The position numbers and the translations under genes were made by a program. This document shows, in pieces, positions 11,750 through 26,700 of a stretch of 64,000 bases of DNA. Within the stretch, counting starts at the first letter, position 1; each line of letters starts with the position of its first letter. Source of the DNA: Candidula unifasciata (lineage: Eukaryota; Mollusca; Gastropoda; Stylommatophora; Geomitridae); the NCBI GenBank assembly GCA_905116865.2, contig CAJHNH020008565.1:682001-746000 (forward strand). Direction: 5' to 3'. The notes below the pieces were generated by a model. It saw only the letters and a list, made by a program, of their open reading frames with translations, searched no databases and was not told where the DNA came from.

Positions 11750-14700
11750 GTAAGTTTGAGTTTGCGTTGTCAACGAGTCAACAACGACCGACTGTTAACT
11801 TAATGGCCCATATGATGTTATTCTTACTTTGTGTATTATAGTAAAAGTAGAAAGCAAATGCCTCCTTTTTACGCCAATGGCGTATCTGGAATATTATGCT
11901 AGAGGCTAGACTCACATTTTCTTAGACCTGTCGGCACTTGGCGGTTAATGTGATCAAACTCATCTCATGGTGTTGGCCGTTCTTAATCTTACTTCCCATG
12001 TACTCTGGTCACTACGACATGGTAGTGATATACTGTTTGCTGGCTGTCATTACTTCCCATGTACTCTGGTCACTACGACATGATAGTGATACTGTTTGCT
12101 GGCCGTCCTTACTTCCCTTGTACTCTGGTCACTACAACGTGATAGTGATACTGTTTGCTAACCGTCCTTACTTCCCATGTACTCTGGTCACTACGACATG
12201 GTAGTGATACTGTTTACTGGCCATCCTTACTTCCCATGTACTCTGGTCACTACGCCATGATAGTGATACTGTTTGCTGGCCGTCCTTACTTCCCATATAC
12301 TCTGGTCACTACGACATGGTAATGATACTGTTTGGTGGCCGTCCTTACTTCCCATGTACTCTGGTCACTACGACATGGTAGTGATACTGTTTGCTGGCCG
12401 TCCTTACTTCCCATGTACTCTGGTCACCACAACATGGTAGTGATATACTGTTTGGTGGCCGTCCTTCCTTCCCATGTACTCTGGTCACTACGACATGGTA
12501 GTGATATACTGTTTGGTGGCCGTCCTTACTTCCCATGTGCTCTGGTCACTACGACATGGTAGTGATACTGTTTGCTGGCCGTCCTTACTTCCCATGTACT
12601 CTGGTCACTATGACATGGTTGTGATATACTGTTTGGTGGCCGTCATTACTTCCCATGAACTCTGGTCACTATGACATGGTAGTGATACTGTCTGGTAGAC
12701 TTGGGAGCCAAAGTCAGGTTTATAAAATCTCCACACACATACGAACTCAAGACATTTAAGCTGACAGGCAAGCATTTGTAGTTTTGAATAGACTCTAGAG
12801 CTTTAATGATTTAGTAATATGTCTTATTTTATTATTAATATTTTGTGTATATTTAATAACCATTAAAATTTAATTAAACTGTCTGAACTACTAAAGTAAC
12901 AGTTTACAAATATAAATATAATTTTAACTCTTTGAGTCCCAGAGCGTTTAGCATCATAGCTCAAGGGATAGTCAAAAGAGACATACAATTGGCGCATCAT
13001 TGGTTCATTGGGCTTCTAGAAAGGAACCTGTGAACGTATGATGCGTTCTTTGGGATTCAAAGAGTTAATTGCTTTCAGTATACCTTAACATTTATTATTA
13101 TTTTACGCCAGTTCAAGCATGACTGAAACTGTTTGTAAAGATAATTTTTATATTCCAATCTTCTTGAGAATAATGGATTCACTAATATTATTTATATCTT
13201 GAAAACTATACAGCTAAGAGAATTATTCAGAAACAAATCATGTGTTTTGAGGATGAAGATTAATAAGCAATTGAAACTGTTAACAGGATAGACTCATTAT
13301 TTGCTAAGCATTACTGCACTCAATTGCTGGCTCAGTAGTTTAGGGTTCAAATCCTCATCGAGGCCAATTTTTTTCTTTTTTAATTACCTTGGCACCCAGT
13401 TTGACCCAGCCTAAAATGGGTACCAGGTAATGATTGTCCTTGGAAGTAAATAGTTGGCAGGATGTTGACCACATCACTCATTGAGTCTAAAAAATAGGGG
13501 GCTAACGCCATGTGCCACTGGCAAAAAAAGGGTCCTTACTTCTTATAAACTATTACTGCAGTTTGAATCATTATCCCATACATAAACAATGACTTCTAGA
13601 ATTTTCAGATAGCTAATAACTTAAAAGAATGTGTATTTAGCCGATATCATTATTTCTGTGATATGATGGTAGGTTTTGTTACAGATCATTTGCAGTAAAG
13701 CTTTTATTGTCACAGTCATTGTTCTGCTTCGCAGTTACATACTTGGTGCATAATTTTATATTTCAAATAAGATTTTAAGCATGTTTCTTTGTTTGTTTGT
13801 TTATTCGTATCAACATCATGACACACAGGTGTAACCCATAAGTGCTCCCTTCTTCTTATAACTCAAGCATGAGTCCAAAGAATCTTAGCACAGTGCACAA
13901 ACTCCGCTGTGCAGGCGAGGATCCTGAACTATTTTGGGTAGATTTTTAACTTCAAATTTTGCCTGGGCAGCGTCATTAGGCTACTCTTTTCAATTTCAAA
14001 GTGCCAAAGAATTTTTTGCATGCGTAAGAATACACACAGGCATCTGGTCTTACTACCCAGAGACCTGGGTGAAATTACTAGAAGTCCACATGAAAGAATT
14101 ACATTTCTCACCGGGGCCTGAACCCAGGACCTCCAGCACTTGAGGCAGATATTTTAAGCAGATACTGTGGACAACAGTTTGTCAGTTTCATTTCTGTCAA
14201 TAAAGATTTGTAATTTGTCATTGGATGAGTCGTTCTGTGGTAAGTATAAAACATCTGTTTGGTAAAGTACTATACCTTCCAACTGCTGTGTAACACATCA
14301 GTATGGTAGAGTAGTAACACATCTGTGTGGTAGAAGACTATACCCTCCAACTGTTGTGTAAAACATCAGTGTGTAGAGTACTTTACCCTCCAGCTGTTAT
14401 GTAACTCATTAGTACGGTAGAGTAGTAATACATATGTGTAGTAGAGGACTATACCATCCAATTGTGTAACAAATCAGTGTGGTAGAGGACTATACCCTCA
14501 AAATATTGTATAACACATCAGTATGTAGAGTACTATACACTCCAAATGTGTAACACATCAGTGTGATAGAGTACTATACCCTCCATATGATGTGTTTATT
14601 ATTAAACAAGGTGTGTATGATATGTATGTTTGTGCGCGCGCGTGTGCTTGATATGTATGTATGTGTAGGCGTGTTTGTATACATATGACTCTGAGTATGT

Positions 14701-17700
14701 TGTTTGTCTGCTTGTGAATCTGCGTGTGTGTCTGCGAATGTATGCGTCTGTGTCCTTGTGTATGTGCAAATGTGTGTGTGTTCGCGCGTATGTCCACGTG
14801 TATGTTTCAGTGTGAACTGGTTTCTGTGTGTTTAAGTGTGCCTCTTTGCTGTGTATGTGTGTCTGCATGTGTGTGTGTGCGATTGGATACATGTAGCTGT
14901 GAATATGTGTCTGTGTGTGTGTCTCTGTGTTTGTCTGCATGTGTGTGTGTCTCGGTGTTTTTCTGCATATTTGATGTGACTGTGTGTATATCTTCGTTTG
15001 TGTCTGTGTGTGTCCCCATATGTGTTTGTCTTCATGTTTGCCTGTGTATGTTTATGTGTTTTGTCTACGGGTGTGTCTATGAGGCTGTATGTATGTATCT
15101 CTGTGTGTGGGTGTCTGTATGTCTGTCTGCGTGAGTGTATGTGTCAGCATGTGTCTGTATGTCTGTGCATGTCTATGTGTGTTTCTCTGTGTGTGTTGTG
15201 TGTGCCCCTTTGTTGTCTGTATGTGTCTGCATGTCAGAGTACATGTCTGTGCGTGCTGAATATATGTGTCTGCGTGTGTATTTCTATGTGTTTGTATGTG
15301 TATGCATTTCTGCGTGTTTGTCTCTGTGGGTGTCAGTATGTGTTTGTCTGCCTGTTTGTCTGTATTTGTGTGTGTGTGTGTTTGACTGCGTGTGTGTCTA
15401 TGTGGCTGTATGTATGTGTCTGCGTATGTGTGGTGTGTGTGTCAGTGTGTGAGCACGAATGTAAATATGTGTGCTGTGTGTTTCCCTGTGTGTGTTTATA
15501 TGTAAGTGTCTGTGTGTGTGTCTGTATTTTTGTCTGAGTGTGTGTGTCTCTGTGGGAGTGTCCGTGTGTGCATGTGTGTGTCTCCATGCATGACTGTATT
15601 TATGACTGTATGTGTGTATGCCTGTATTACGTATGTATGTATGAATGTATGCCTGTATGTTTGTATCTATGTATGTATGTATGTTTGTGTGTACGTATGC
15701 CTGTGTGTATGCATGTTTGTATGTATGTGTGTATGTATGTGTGTATGTAATGTATGCATGCATGTTTGTGTGTGTAAGTGATTGGGTGAGCGTGTGTATG
15801 TGGGTGTATGTATGCACGCGCAGGTTTTTGCATGCACTTTACAACTCATGATTTTGTGTTCTTTTATAATATTCATAATATGCATAACATCATATGATCA
15901 TAACATGCTTTATTAATAAAACACAACTGCTGTGCGAAAGATGGTTGACTGGAAGGGCCGAATGTAAGACGGGCCTGCGTGCCCAATTTGTGACCCTTTG
16001 AAAATAAAGTTCGTTCGTTCGTTCGTTCGTGTTACACATGTGTGTGATAGATTACTATACCCTCTAAATCTTGTGTTACACATGTGTGGTAGTACAGTAG
16101 CAGAACTACTCTCCTACTGTAGGAGTCATTATTTTGTCAACAAGACAGAAGAAAAATCAGTAGAATCATCCTTGTTAAAAATCATCTTCTTAAGTATAAT
16201 ATTTATGTGTATTTCAGTTGTATGAAATAGATGATGATGATGAAGGTTGCCCACGCTTACAGCTGATTGTGCCACGAGAGTTAGCTGCAGGTTTCATTAA
16301 TAACAAAAAGGAAAACTACTCATTTAGGTAATATCTCTTGTATGCTCTGGTCCTTGTCATCTTTATTAATGTCTTCCTCATACAGCTTTCCATGTGCTCT
16401 AGATCCTTGTCATCTAATTTTTTTCTCCCACATACAACCTACATATGCTATTGATCCTTGTAATCTGTATTATTATCTCCAACCTTCAACCTGATGTATG
16501 CTGTTGTTCCTTCTGATGTCTATTATTTTCTCCCACACAGACAACCTGACGTATGCGGTTGATCCTTGTAATTTGTATTATTATGCTCTTTATCCTTGTA
16601 GTCTCCGTTATTTTCTCCCACATACAAACTGACATATGCTGGTAACCCTTGTAATCTGTATGATTTCATCCCACATACATTCTACCATATGCTCTTGATC
16701 CTGGTGATCTTTATTATTTTTAGTTTCTCCCATATACAACCTGCCATTTGGTCTTGATTCTTATAATCTACTAATTTCTAACTTGAACTGTCAGTACACA
16801 GTTAATAAATTAACAACATTTACAGCCCTAAAGGCACATTTTTGCCAGTGTGTTCCCAGGGTACATAAGGGAAGCAAAGATTAGTAACACTGTAAGCACT
16901 TCTAAATTTGTGGGGGGTAAAATAATAAATAAACTGTTTCCTAATAAGCTTGTAGTAAAAGGTGACTAGTGATTGTACTGAAATGGGATGTGTGGGGCCG
17001 AAAGGCACATATATTGCAGCCTAGCTACAAACCACACCACAGTGTGTTACCAACTTCCCTTTTAAGAGTGAACACACAAGACAAAATATTGGGTTCACAA
17101 AGAATTGTGAGCAACCATGCTTATCATATAAGGTAACTAAGAGGGTTGACTACCTCATCACATAAAACTATATCCTATGAGAAGATGTTCTTCTATATAA
17201 AAGAATACATGTGATATAGGAGTAAAGCAAGATTGGTATCACCAAACCGCAATACAGAAGATAGGTTCTTTGCTAAAAAAAATTTAAAAATTGTCATGTT
17301 CAGCCAGCATCCCCAGAGGGGGAGCTTTAGGTTATAATTGTGACTGGGTTATGTGCACCATATAAAATGGCTTGGCATAGCCTGCCACCAAAAGCTCTAC
17401 TGCAGTGTTAATGCAATCAGAGGAGACAGACCCAAATACTGTCCCGACCGGCGATGAAGTGGTGAACCAGTGGGCGACCCAGTCACTGGATGAGTCACAA
17501 TACTGTAAGTTTGTGAGTATAAAAAGACCTTTGGCAGGCTGAAAAACTAATGAGATTGTATAGGATCACACAAATGATCATTAACTGAATACAAGCAGCA
17601 TATGAGAGAATGAACTGAGAGTTTTTTAAGGTAAGCTCTTGGATATGTTTGAAATAAGAGCAGGGATGGGGTATTGATCCTCTATTGAAATGACTGTAAA

Positions 17701-20700
17701 CCTGGCAACCTGTAAACCTCTCTGTAATAACCTATTTTCACCTTGCTAAGAAAATATGGACTGATTACTTAGCATAAATTATGTCAGATTACTGATCATT
17801 AGCTATGTGCAACAGTTGGGTGGGCTAGAGTCACAGTAGACAAGATAAACTTGAGGGATGCTTGCGCCGAATATTTTCATGTAAATATTGGGATGCATAA
17901 ACAAATACTCATGATTCCGCGGGGTAATATAAGAGGATAACAATACAGAGCGGGCAAGAAAGAAAAGTTCTGTTTGAAGTAATGTCATATGATGCTGAGA
18001 GAAGCAACTAACCTGTGTTGAAGAGTAGATCCATGAATGTCTGTTCTGCGGCCGACAAGTGTGAACAGTTTGGCTATGTCTTATCATCTGCAAATGGCCT
18101 AGTGTTTGTGATGATTTGCGTTGTGACTGCATGTTTTGAGCAGCATGTTGATGCCTGAATGAAGGAGTCAATCGTGAAGGTATCTCTGACTGAGTTCTCA
18201 AAGAAGTAAGTTTGATAGACTATAGGTATTTGGCGTGAACAACACCCTAGACAATAGTTAACTCAGTGACACCTAGCCAGGAGGGAAACAGTCGATCAGT
18301 TGTTTTGTGTAGTCGACATTTTTGCTCACTTTGGAGTTCAGTATTTCCTTGCCTGGGTGCACTGAGAGGTTCTGTCAGCACAGAGCCTGTAAAGTGGTGC
18401 ATTACACTTATGAAAACAAAATTAACAACCTCCAGAAATAGAACTCATTAGATTCTGACAGCAGTTTGATGATCAGGACGTCAGTTATGATGTTGTTTTC
18501 CTATCTCACACACAAGTTGAGATACCAGATAAAGTAAACACAACCATGGAAACATAAAAAAAAAACTTAAAAAAATCAGTTGTCATTTATATTTTATTTC
18601 ACTGTTAATGCACAATGTTTTTCTTTGTTGTTGCAGATTTAATAAAATTTTTGATCAGAAGACCTTGCAAGATGAAGTTTTCGCCTGTGTGGCTCAACCA
18701 GTCATAGACAAGTGAGTTCAGATAACTGACATTGTCACCATCATTGACCATCTTGATTCATCGTACATAACCTGCTTTTCATAATGGGGCCCCATAACCC
18801 ACAGGGGAAGGTATCTGCTGTGATACTCACCACATCATCCATCCACTGTTGTTTGGTCAAGACAACATATCCCCAAAATTTTTCAGTGGTATGCCATTTT
18901 TTAACCCAACTGTTTGTCTTTTTATAATTTTCAACTAACATGGTAGCTTATCTCACTGACTTGCCAGTAAAGCAGCCTGTGTTTAGTCCCACCTCATGAG
19001 GAAGTGTTATTTCCTGGGTCAGCACATCCCCATAAAATATGTACTAAAGAAATGCCACTTTTCTTGTTGTCTCATTGATTTGGCCATGAATGCCCTGAAC
19101 ACAGAGCCCCAACTTTCCAGTCCCAAGTATGTTTTCTGTTTTTGTAACTTATGTTAAGATTGTTCACCCCCTGAACTCATTTCTTTTTCCTGAGATCGCT
19201 TGTGCCACTCATTTGCTCACAAGTAAGTGTCAGATGTGCTAATGTGTTATCTTAAGAGTAAAAGGTACTTATAGTTGTTTAAATCATCACTGTAAAGCAA
19301 GTTACTTTGTCCTGTCAAACCTGTGGCTTTATCATCTGGTTGGCTTTCCCTAGCTTTTGTCCCTAGTTTGCACACAAGACAGAATGCCTTTGTCTGGCTT
19401 TGTATGGTCCCTCTACCTTGGCCTGCCTGAGACGGAAGACTGCATCAGTAGCTAAGTTGTTATTATCATGCCTTTGGGGTTCCTTTGTTTTCAGAAGCAC
19501 CCTTACCACACCAGAGTGGAGACATGTTAGGGGTTGTTAAAAAATTATAATTTTTATGCTAACAGTGAAACTTTAAACTTTAACTGTGTCTCTGTTTTGT
19601 TTGCTTCTTTTCAGCGCACTTCAAGGTTTTAATGGGACCATATTCGCTTATGGCCAGGTACTGTAGAATTTGTAATTAACTTGTTTTGTTTTTTGTTTTT
19701 ACAAATTGACTTTCTTCTGTCTTTTTCCTTTTATAAAGAGAATTGGTTGTTTTGTATCTGTGCACAGTTGAATTTTAATATTTCACCACTGAGCTGATAT
19801 ATGCGACTTGATCATGCCATTGTGTCTTTGTGTTTGCTTTCTCTCTTCAACATCAGCATCATGGAGCAGACAGATCCTTTTCAGAATATTACAATTACCC
19901 TAACTCATGTATTTTTATACCCACAGTGTCTTTAATGTCCCGTGACCATGTTAGAGATTGTTGACCTCTGTCTTTTCTTATAGTCTCAGTATTTTATTCT
20001 TCCTTGGTACTCAGATAATTTTCTGTTACTGCTAACTTAAAAAACTCTAATTTGCATCTTTCACATATCATCCAATGCTTGATAGGGACAATGAATCGAC
20101 TCAACTGTATCATTTGCTGCGAAATATTCAAAGGCACTTCATAGTAACCATAAATTGACTAAACAGTATAATGTGTGGCCAAAATATCTAAAGGCACCTT
20201 GACTGGTAATGACTATATTGATTTTCTGTAAATAATTTTAGTTTCCAGATAAAAGTGGCTGTATGGACCTCCCCACATGGGTACTGGCAGTGTGGGTACC
20301 AGGGCCCTATTTTGGGGAGAAAAAATATAACCACTGTCTCCTTAACAAATATGTTGAAAAAACAAAAGGCGACTAATTAGAAGTTTGCTAAACTCAGATG
20401 TGTTGAGGGGAAAGGCACAGATATCACAGCCCAGCTGTAAACTGCAACACAACATGCCAACCATCCTTGTAAAGACAAAAACAGATTAAGAAGCTATATA
20501 GATTCACGTTTTTCACTTTCTGTTGACTCCTTGATTAATGATAAAAACATGGACTGTATTTGAAGAATATGTTCTTGTATTTTATTGGCCAGACTGGCAG
20601 TGGAAAAACATTCACCATCACCGGAGGTCCAGAAAGATATTCCGACAGGGGCATTATTCCCAGATCTTTGTCTTACATTTTTGATACAGTTGAAAAGGTA

Positions 20701-23700
20701 AATTGCATTTTTAGATTGTATTTATGTGTTCTAGAGTGCATAGTTGCATATTTATAATTGTTGTGTTAGTGGTAAAGATTTCACATAAGTCGACCATGGT
20801 TTTCTAAAGTAAACAGCTCACTCTCTCACAGTTCTTTGTGTGTGTGTTTTTTCACAGTGGTTAGAAAAAAAGGTGGAAGGGGGGGGGGGGGGGGGTGTCA
20901 GGTTCTTCATTTGGTATACCAGAGTAATTTCATTACTTGATTACCAACAAATAACAAGAGCCGTATTTCATAACTTGATTATCTCAAAGGACAAGAGCCA
21001 AATTTCATAACTTGATTACCAACAAATGACAAGGGCCATATTTCATAACTTGATTATCTCAAATGACAAGAGCCGTATTTCATAACTTGATTACCAACAA
21101 ATGACAAGAGCCGTATTTCATAACTTGATTATCTTAAATGATGAGAGCCACATATATCTCCTAGCTGGTTGGTTATCAAGATTTGATTCTGTGCATTCAT
21201 TCAGTTGAAGCTTTCATAAATTGAAATATTCAAATATTAAAAGGAAATTTAAAAAAATCAACATAAAATAACTGCTAACATACTTGTGCACTTAACGGTA
21301 AAGTTACAAGAGAAGATATGTTTAATACAATAGCTGCTGGCACGTTTAAGGTGTACTGGGACAGATAAAACATTTTGTGAGTAGAAGGCTAATGTTATTA
21401 TTGGTATGTTTGTATAAGCATGTTGGTTTGACTTTTGTTTGTCATATTGTCATTGATCACAGTATTGTTAATGTTGAACTCTTTCTATATCAATCAACTC
21501 ACCGCATATATATTCATCTCTTCATACAAATATGATATACTTTTCTGAACTTCTTCTGTCCTGTCTCCTCATTACACTGACACACTCTATCGCAGTCATT
21601 ATGGTCTATAGTCTGGGCCCCAACATCCTGCTTACATAAATGGATGTTGCTGCACAAGCCTTTTCTCCATGGTGCAGTAATAGATACAGAAGCTTCTGTT
21701 GTATTCTTGATAGTGAGCTAATAGCACATATCCATCATGTACATTTGCCTCATAGCAACACTGTTTTCATGGCAACAATGTTCTTACTGATTTTTAAATA
21801 GTATGTCCAAGTGCCTGGCAGTCAGGGCCGTGCTATGATACAGAGATGCGGCCGCATCAGACGGTACCGTAAGGGGCGCTATTTGAAAGAAAAAACATTT
21901 AAGCATCATATTTAGAAAATTGACAGCACAGACTTGCTGGCAGTATATCTGGGTTGGGAAAGTTTGAGGCTCCCTAAGGTGAGGATGCTGTGGCCTGAAC
22001 CAAATAAAACCTTACATAAGGGTTGAATGTTTCTTATTTGTTCTTGTCACTCAAATACATCCTTTTCTGGTCTATTCCTGATGATACCCAGTTGGTCTCT
22101 GTAAAGCATTATAAAAGTCAATCTCCAAACCTCAGAGAAATCATGGCCTTGCCGAATGTCCCTGTTGTTGCAAGGACCTGACATTGCACTTCAGCTGAAA
22201 CTTGTCCAGTTTTTTTGACTAGTGGATTGATGGTGGAACCTGTTGAAAATGGAGAGTTGCCATGCTGGGAGATTTATGAAGGCGTAGAATGCAGCATGGA
22301 ACATATTCACAGTGAAACTTGACAAATAAATGAAAAATAAGACCTGTAACCAACAAAGAATGCATATGTGTTAACACCCCCCCCCCCACCCCCCGCCCCA
22401 CCCCCAAATTTCTAATCACAAATGATTCTCTTCAGGACCAAAGAAAGGAGTGACCAAACAACCACCTGGAGATCACAGAGAAAGACAGTTTTCATTGAGC
22501 CCTTTGAGATAAAGATGCTTACAACAGTAACCTGATATCTCAAAATAACATCACTGCCAATCTTTAGTTCAACCCTTTCTGTCCTCTGCTGGAATTATTT
22601 TAACTTCTTTATAACCAGATATTTATTACTTTAATTACTTATTTCAAATTCTTGGAGAAAATATGTCCTGTGAAATTCTATGAAACCTACAATTATTTTC
22701 ATGTGAAGCTACAAAGTCTTTTTATTTAAAGGTGTAGCACCATTGCCCAATGTACCAGTCATCTAAAAAGCACCCTTTAATACCTATCAACTTTGTGTTG
22801 TTTCATAAATCTTTCTGGTCTTAAAAGGGCTAACAACTACTGTTGATGTAATGGGTTAAAATAAAGTAATAACCACTTGGAACGGAAGAAATATACTTTT
22901 TTTTTTAAAGCTGTCACGAGATTTCTGTTATTGTATTTTTTGTAATATTGTGTTTTGCTTGTTTTGCACCAATCAGCAGCCAGATAAAGTGTACACTGTT
23001 CACATTTCTTACTTGGAGATTTACAATGAAAATGGTTATGATTTACTTGACCCCAAACATGAAGCAGCAAAGTTGGAGGAATTACCGTAAGTACAAAATG
23101 CTCCCTGGATCATTCAGAAATTAGTTTTAAAATCATGTAAAATGTATTTTGAATTAGAGGTGTTCTTTAACTCTGTCACCCTGAGAAAGCTGTTTGTGTG
23201 GCATTTACTGTGTTTTGATGACATGAAGTTTTTGGTCAGTAGTTACTACACTTATTCAACAACTTTAGTGCTGGTTGTGTCTGCATAGTGTGTTGACATC
23301 ATTGTGGGTATGATTATATTTATCCAAAACAATTAAATATTATTTGGGGTGAAGAAAAATCCAGTTTTTTTTTAAATTGTGACATCAGCATTACCTCATA
23401 ATATTCTCATTATGGCATCATTTTGCGCCATATGGCTAGGTCCCAAAACCATGTTTATGATGGTCAAAGGAAAGGAAAGCAGTTAATTCTTTGTTTTGTT
23501 TGTATATTACTGAGTAATTCCTTACCTTAAATTATTATTTCCCTTATAAATGTTTATAAAGAAAATGAAAGTGATTTATTTTTTTTTGACTTTGGGGCCA
23601 CATTGATGCAACAGCTAGCAGGCTTACCTGTCTGCTAAGAGTCATAGGTTTCAACCCTCTTGGTTTAAAAAAAATAAAAACTGACAAAACTTCAGATTTC

Positions 23701-26700
23701 ATATGCTTCTTCTTCTACTTTCTGATGGTTAAGTTTGAGAGAATTATAATGATGTGGTTCTTGGCAACACAATTTTGAAAAAGGTCATTTCTGAAAATTC
23801 TTACAGGGTAAAAGGGTTTTAATTCACTTCAAACAGGTTCCGTCTCAACAGTGAAAGTTGACAGCAATGAAATTATAACTCTCTGTCTTCGGCTGATTCA
23901 TATTTTGAAATTAGCCCTCTACTTGTATCACTGTCTACCTCTTTGCTGGCCTGCTTTCACATATTTACTCCATTATGGATTTTATAAGTTATGCATTTTA
24001 ATGTGGCGGGAATATTTCAAGTCTCTTTTATTTCTTTAAATGAGTGTTTGTAATTCCCAGTCTCTCAAGACACTTCTTTTTTGTTTGTTCAGTTTTTTTT
24101 CCTATGAAATAGGACCTGTTCTTCTGTGAATCCACATCTTCAGGCTCACAGTTTGACTTTCTAATGCCTTGTTCATTGCCAAGGTTTATGCACTGTAAAG
24201 TGTGATTGTGTATACTAAAACTGGCTATAAGTTTCTATGCAAATTGCCTGTGAAATAACATTTTAGTTTTTCTGTCATGTTTGTGACCCACTGAATTTTC
24301 ACAATAAGTTTGTTACCTAGCTTTTGACTGTTTGGACTTAGGATAGTCTGCATACAATACTGTAAGTTGGTGTGTCTCTGTTAGATTGATTCCAGCTTTT
24401 AGTTATTAAGCTAACCAGACCCTGACTAGCTACACTTATTCTGGTGCAACTGTTGTCATTCAGGCTTTTAAAATAATTCATTACAGATGACTGCAGTTGA
24501 GCTTATACCAAAAAACAAAACAAATACAATATCAAATATGACCATAAAACTCAGTGAATGGAAAGAAAAAAATACACAGTATGTATATACACTCATATAT
24601 TTGAGACACACTTGACTGGTTCTGAGTTGATGTTATATTGTGTATAAAAACATTAAGTGTCTTTCTGGGTACAAAAAAGGGGGAATTTGTCCATCTGTAC
24701 TATACAACAATAAATTAAATTTTGTCAACATTGTGAGAGTCATTTACTAATCATGCCATGTTTATAACAACGGATATTTGTCTGATAGGAAAGTGTGTCT
24801 CATGGAGGATGCAGATCAGAACATTCACTTGAAGAACTTAACCGTCCATCAAGCTGGCTCAGAGGAGGATGCTTTAAATCTCTTGTTTATGGGAGACACC
24901 AACAGAATGATTGCAGAGGTAGGCTTATACTGAATCTTGCTTTTGGTTTAGTTGTTTCTAGGATATGAGTGATTGCAGAGGTAGGGTTAAACTAAATCTT
25001 GCTTTTGGTTTAGTTGTTTCCAGGATGTGAGTGATTGCAGAGGTAGGGTTAAACTAAATCTTGCTTTTGGTTTAGTTGTTTCCAGGATGTGAGTGATTGC
25101 AGAGGTAGGGTTAAACTAAATCTTGCTTTTGGTTTAGTTGTTTCCAGGATGTGAGTGATTGCACTCATTGTGTGGGACATCCTAACACTTGCTGATAGTG
25201 CTTGTGACAAAAGTCAGTCAGTTAGTCAGTAGCATGTCTTTTGCAGAACCTTGTTCCTATAACAATCTTCTGGAAAACTTCTCACTCACAAGTAAGTTGT
25301 CTTGCGTCCGATTCACCCAGCTGGAGATCATCCGCCACATCCTGCACCAATCTTCTCATTGGCCTTCCTCTTCCTCTCTTCCCAGGCATATATATCCCTC
25401 CATTATTGTTCTCTCTAAACTTTTGTGATGTTTCAAGTGACCAGAATATTTCAGTTTTCTGTGTTTCATTATCTTTAATAGCCAACCTTCTTCAATATTC
25501 CGTTCTTGAAGTATGGATGCATTTGTTCTTTTCTTTAAAAAGACAAAAGTAGACTTATCCTTTCCCCTGCACACTGATTGTTGTCAAAACCTTGTTTTTG
25601 CTTGCTGCTGAATCAGTCTCACAAAGTAAGGATACTCTTTCTGTTCTGATGCATTTTTCACAAGATCCTAGAGAGGCTTGACCATATTTGCCTTATCGTA
25701 ATATAGTTTACTGCCCAGAAGATTGGCAACAGGCAGTCTTCAAGCGTTCTCATTGCCTGCATGTCCCTCGCTGGAAAATCCATTATATTTCTTATGAAGG
25801 GATTCAAGTTCCTCTGTGTAGGGCAGCTGTTTCCAAGTCCTTAAATTACATCATGTTATGTTGTACATTGGAAAACTGCTATTATATAAATTGGTATGAC
25901 TGAATCAGAGGCATGTAAACAGTGTCATAGCCTATGTATTTTGTACGTAGAAAAACTTGGATAAATACAGATATTGTCTTCAGAACAAAACTATTAAAAC
26001 AGTTTTGATGTGAAGACAGAGTGGATGGTTGAAGATATTGAGACATAGGTTTCTATTCGGCACACAAACAGTTTTTGTCTGTTCAGGTTTTAATATTTTG
26101 GATGTTTGTAGTTACATTCTTACTCATTGGTCCTGAAGAGTATATAGATTGCTTTGTCTGTTTTACAGTAAAGCAATTGATACTGCTGAGATGTCTGACT
26201 TCCTAATTTTTGAAATCAGGTTTTGTTTTCTTTGTTCAGTTATTATTCATTTGACCATGCATCTGTGGCATAGCTTGTTTCCAGGACCATCAGTTGGATG
26301 TTGAGATGTCGTCTTTGTCAGTCTGAAGTCATAGTTCTTGCTGTTTTTATTTTGCCGCTTTTCAGGGCAGTGTAGGACATGTGATCTTGTACATTGGGGT
26401 CACATGACTTAGGACATTGCCACAAATTAATTTTTTTTTTACTTCCTAAAGATAAATTTCCATCACCTTATTGAGGATTTGATTTGAAGTTTCCTCAACA
26501 GTAGCCTGGCATTCTAACTGCTCAGCTGGCTGCATTAGTCTCTTTTGCTCTTTCTTTAGTTTTATTGTGAGTTTTTGAATGATTTAAACAGTACAGTGTC
26601 ATAGTTTAGATTTTTATTTATTTTGATTGTCCTCAGACTCCAATGAACCAGGCTTCATCTCGCTCACACTGCATTTTCACAGTTCATCTGACATGCAAAG

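Noticed and set aside
14724..15817. Overlapping 100-180 codon Cys/Val (+) and His/Thr (-) ORFs
   Set aside because: They are translations of the TG-rich low-complexity block; every frame is open because TG/CA repeats rarely make stops.
17803..18201. 132-codon minus ORF in intron 2
   Set aside because: No recognisable domain, no splice or start context, and amino acid use typical of random AT-rich DNA.
20560..20757. 65-codon ORF read as a small kinesin fragment gene
   Set aside because: It is exon 5 of KIF6 with intron sequence translated at both ends.
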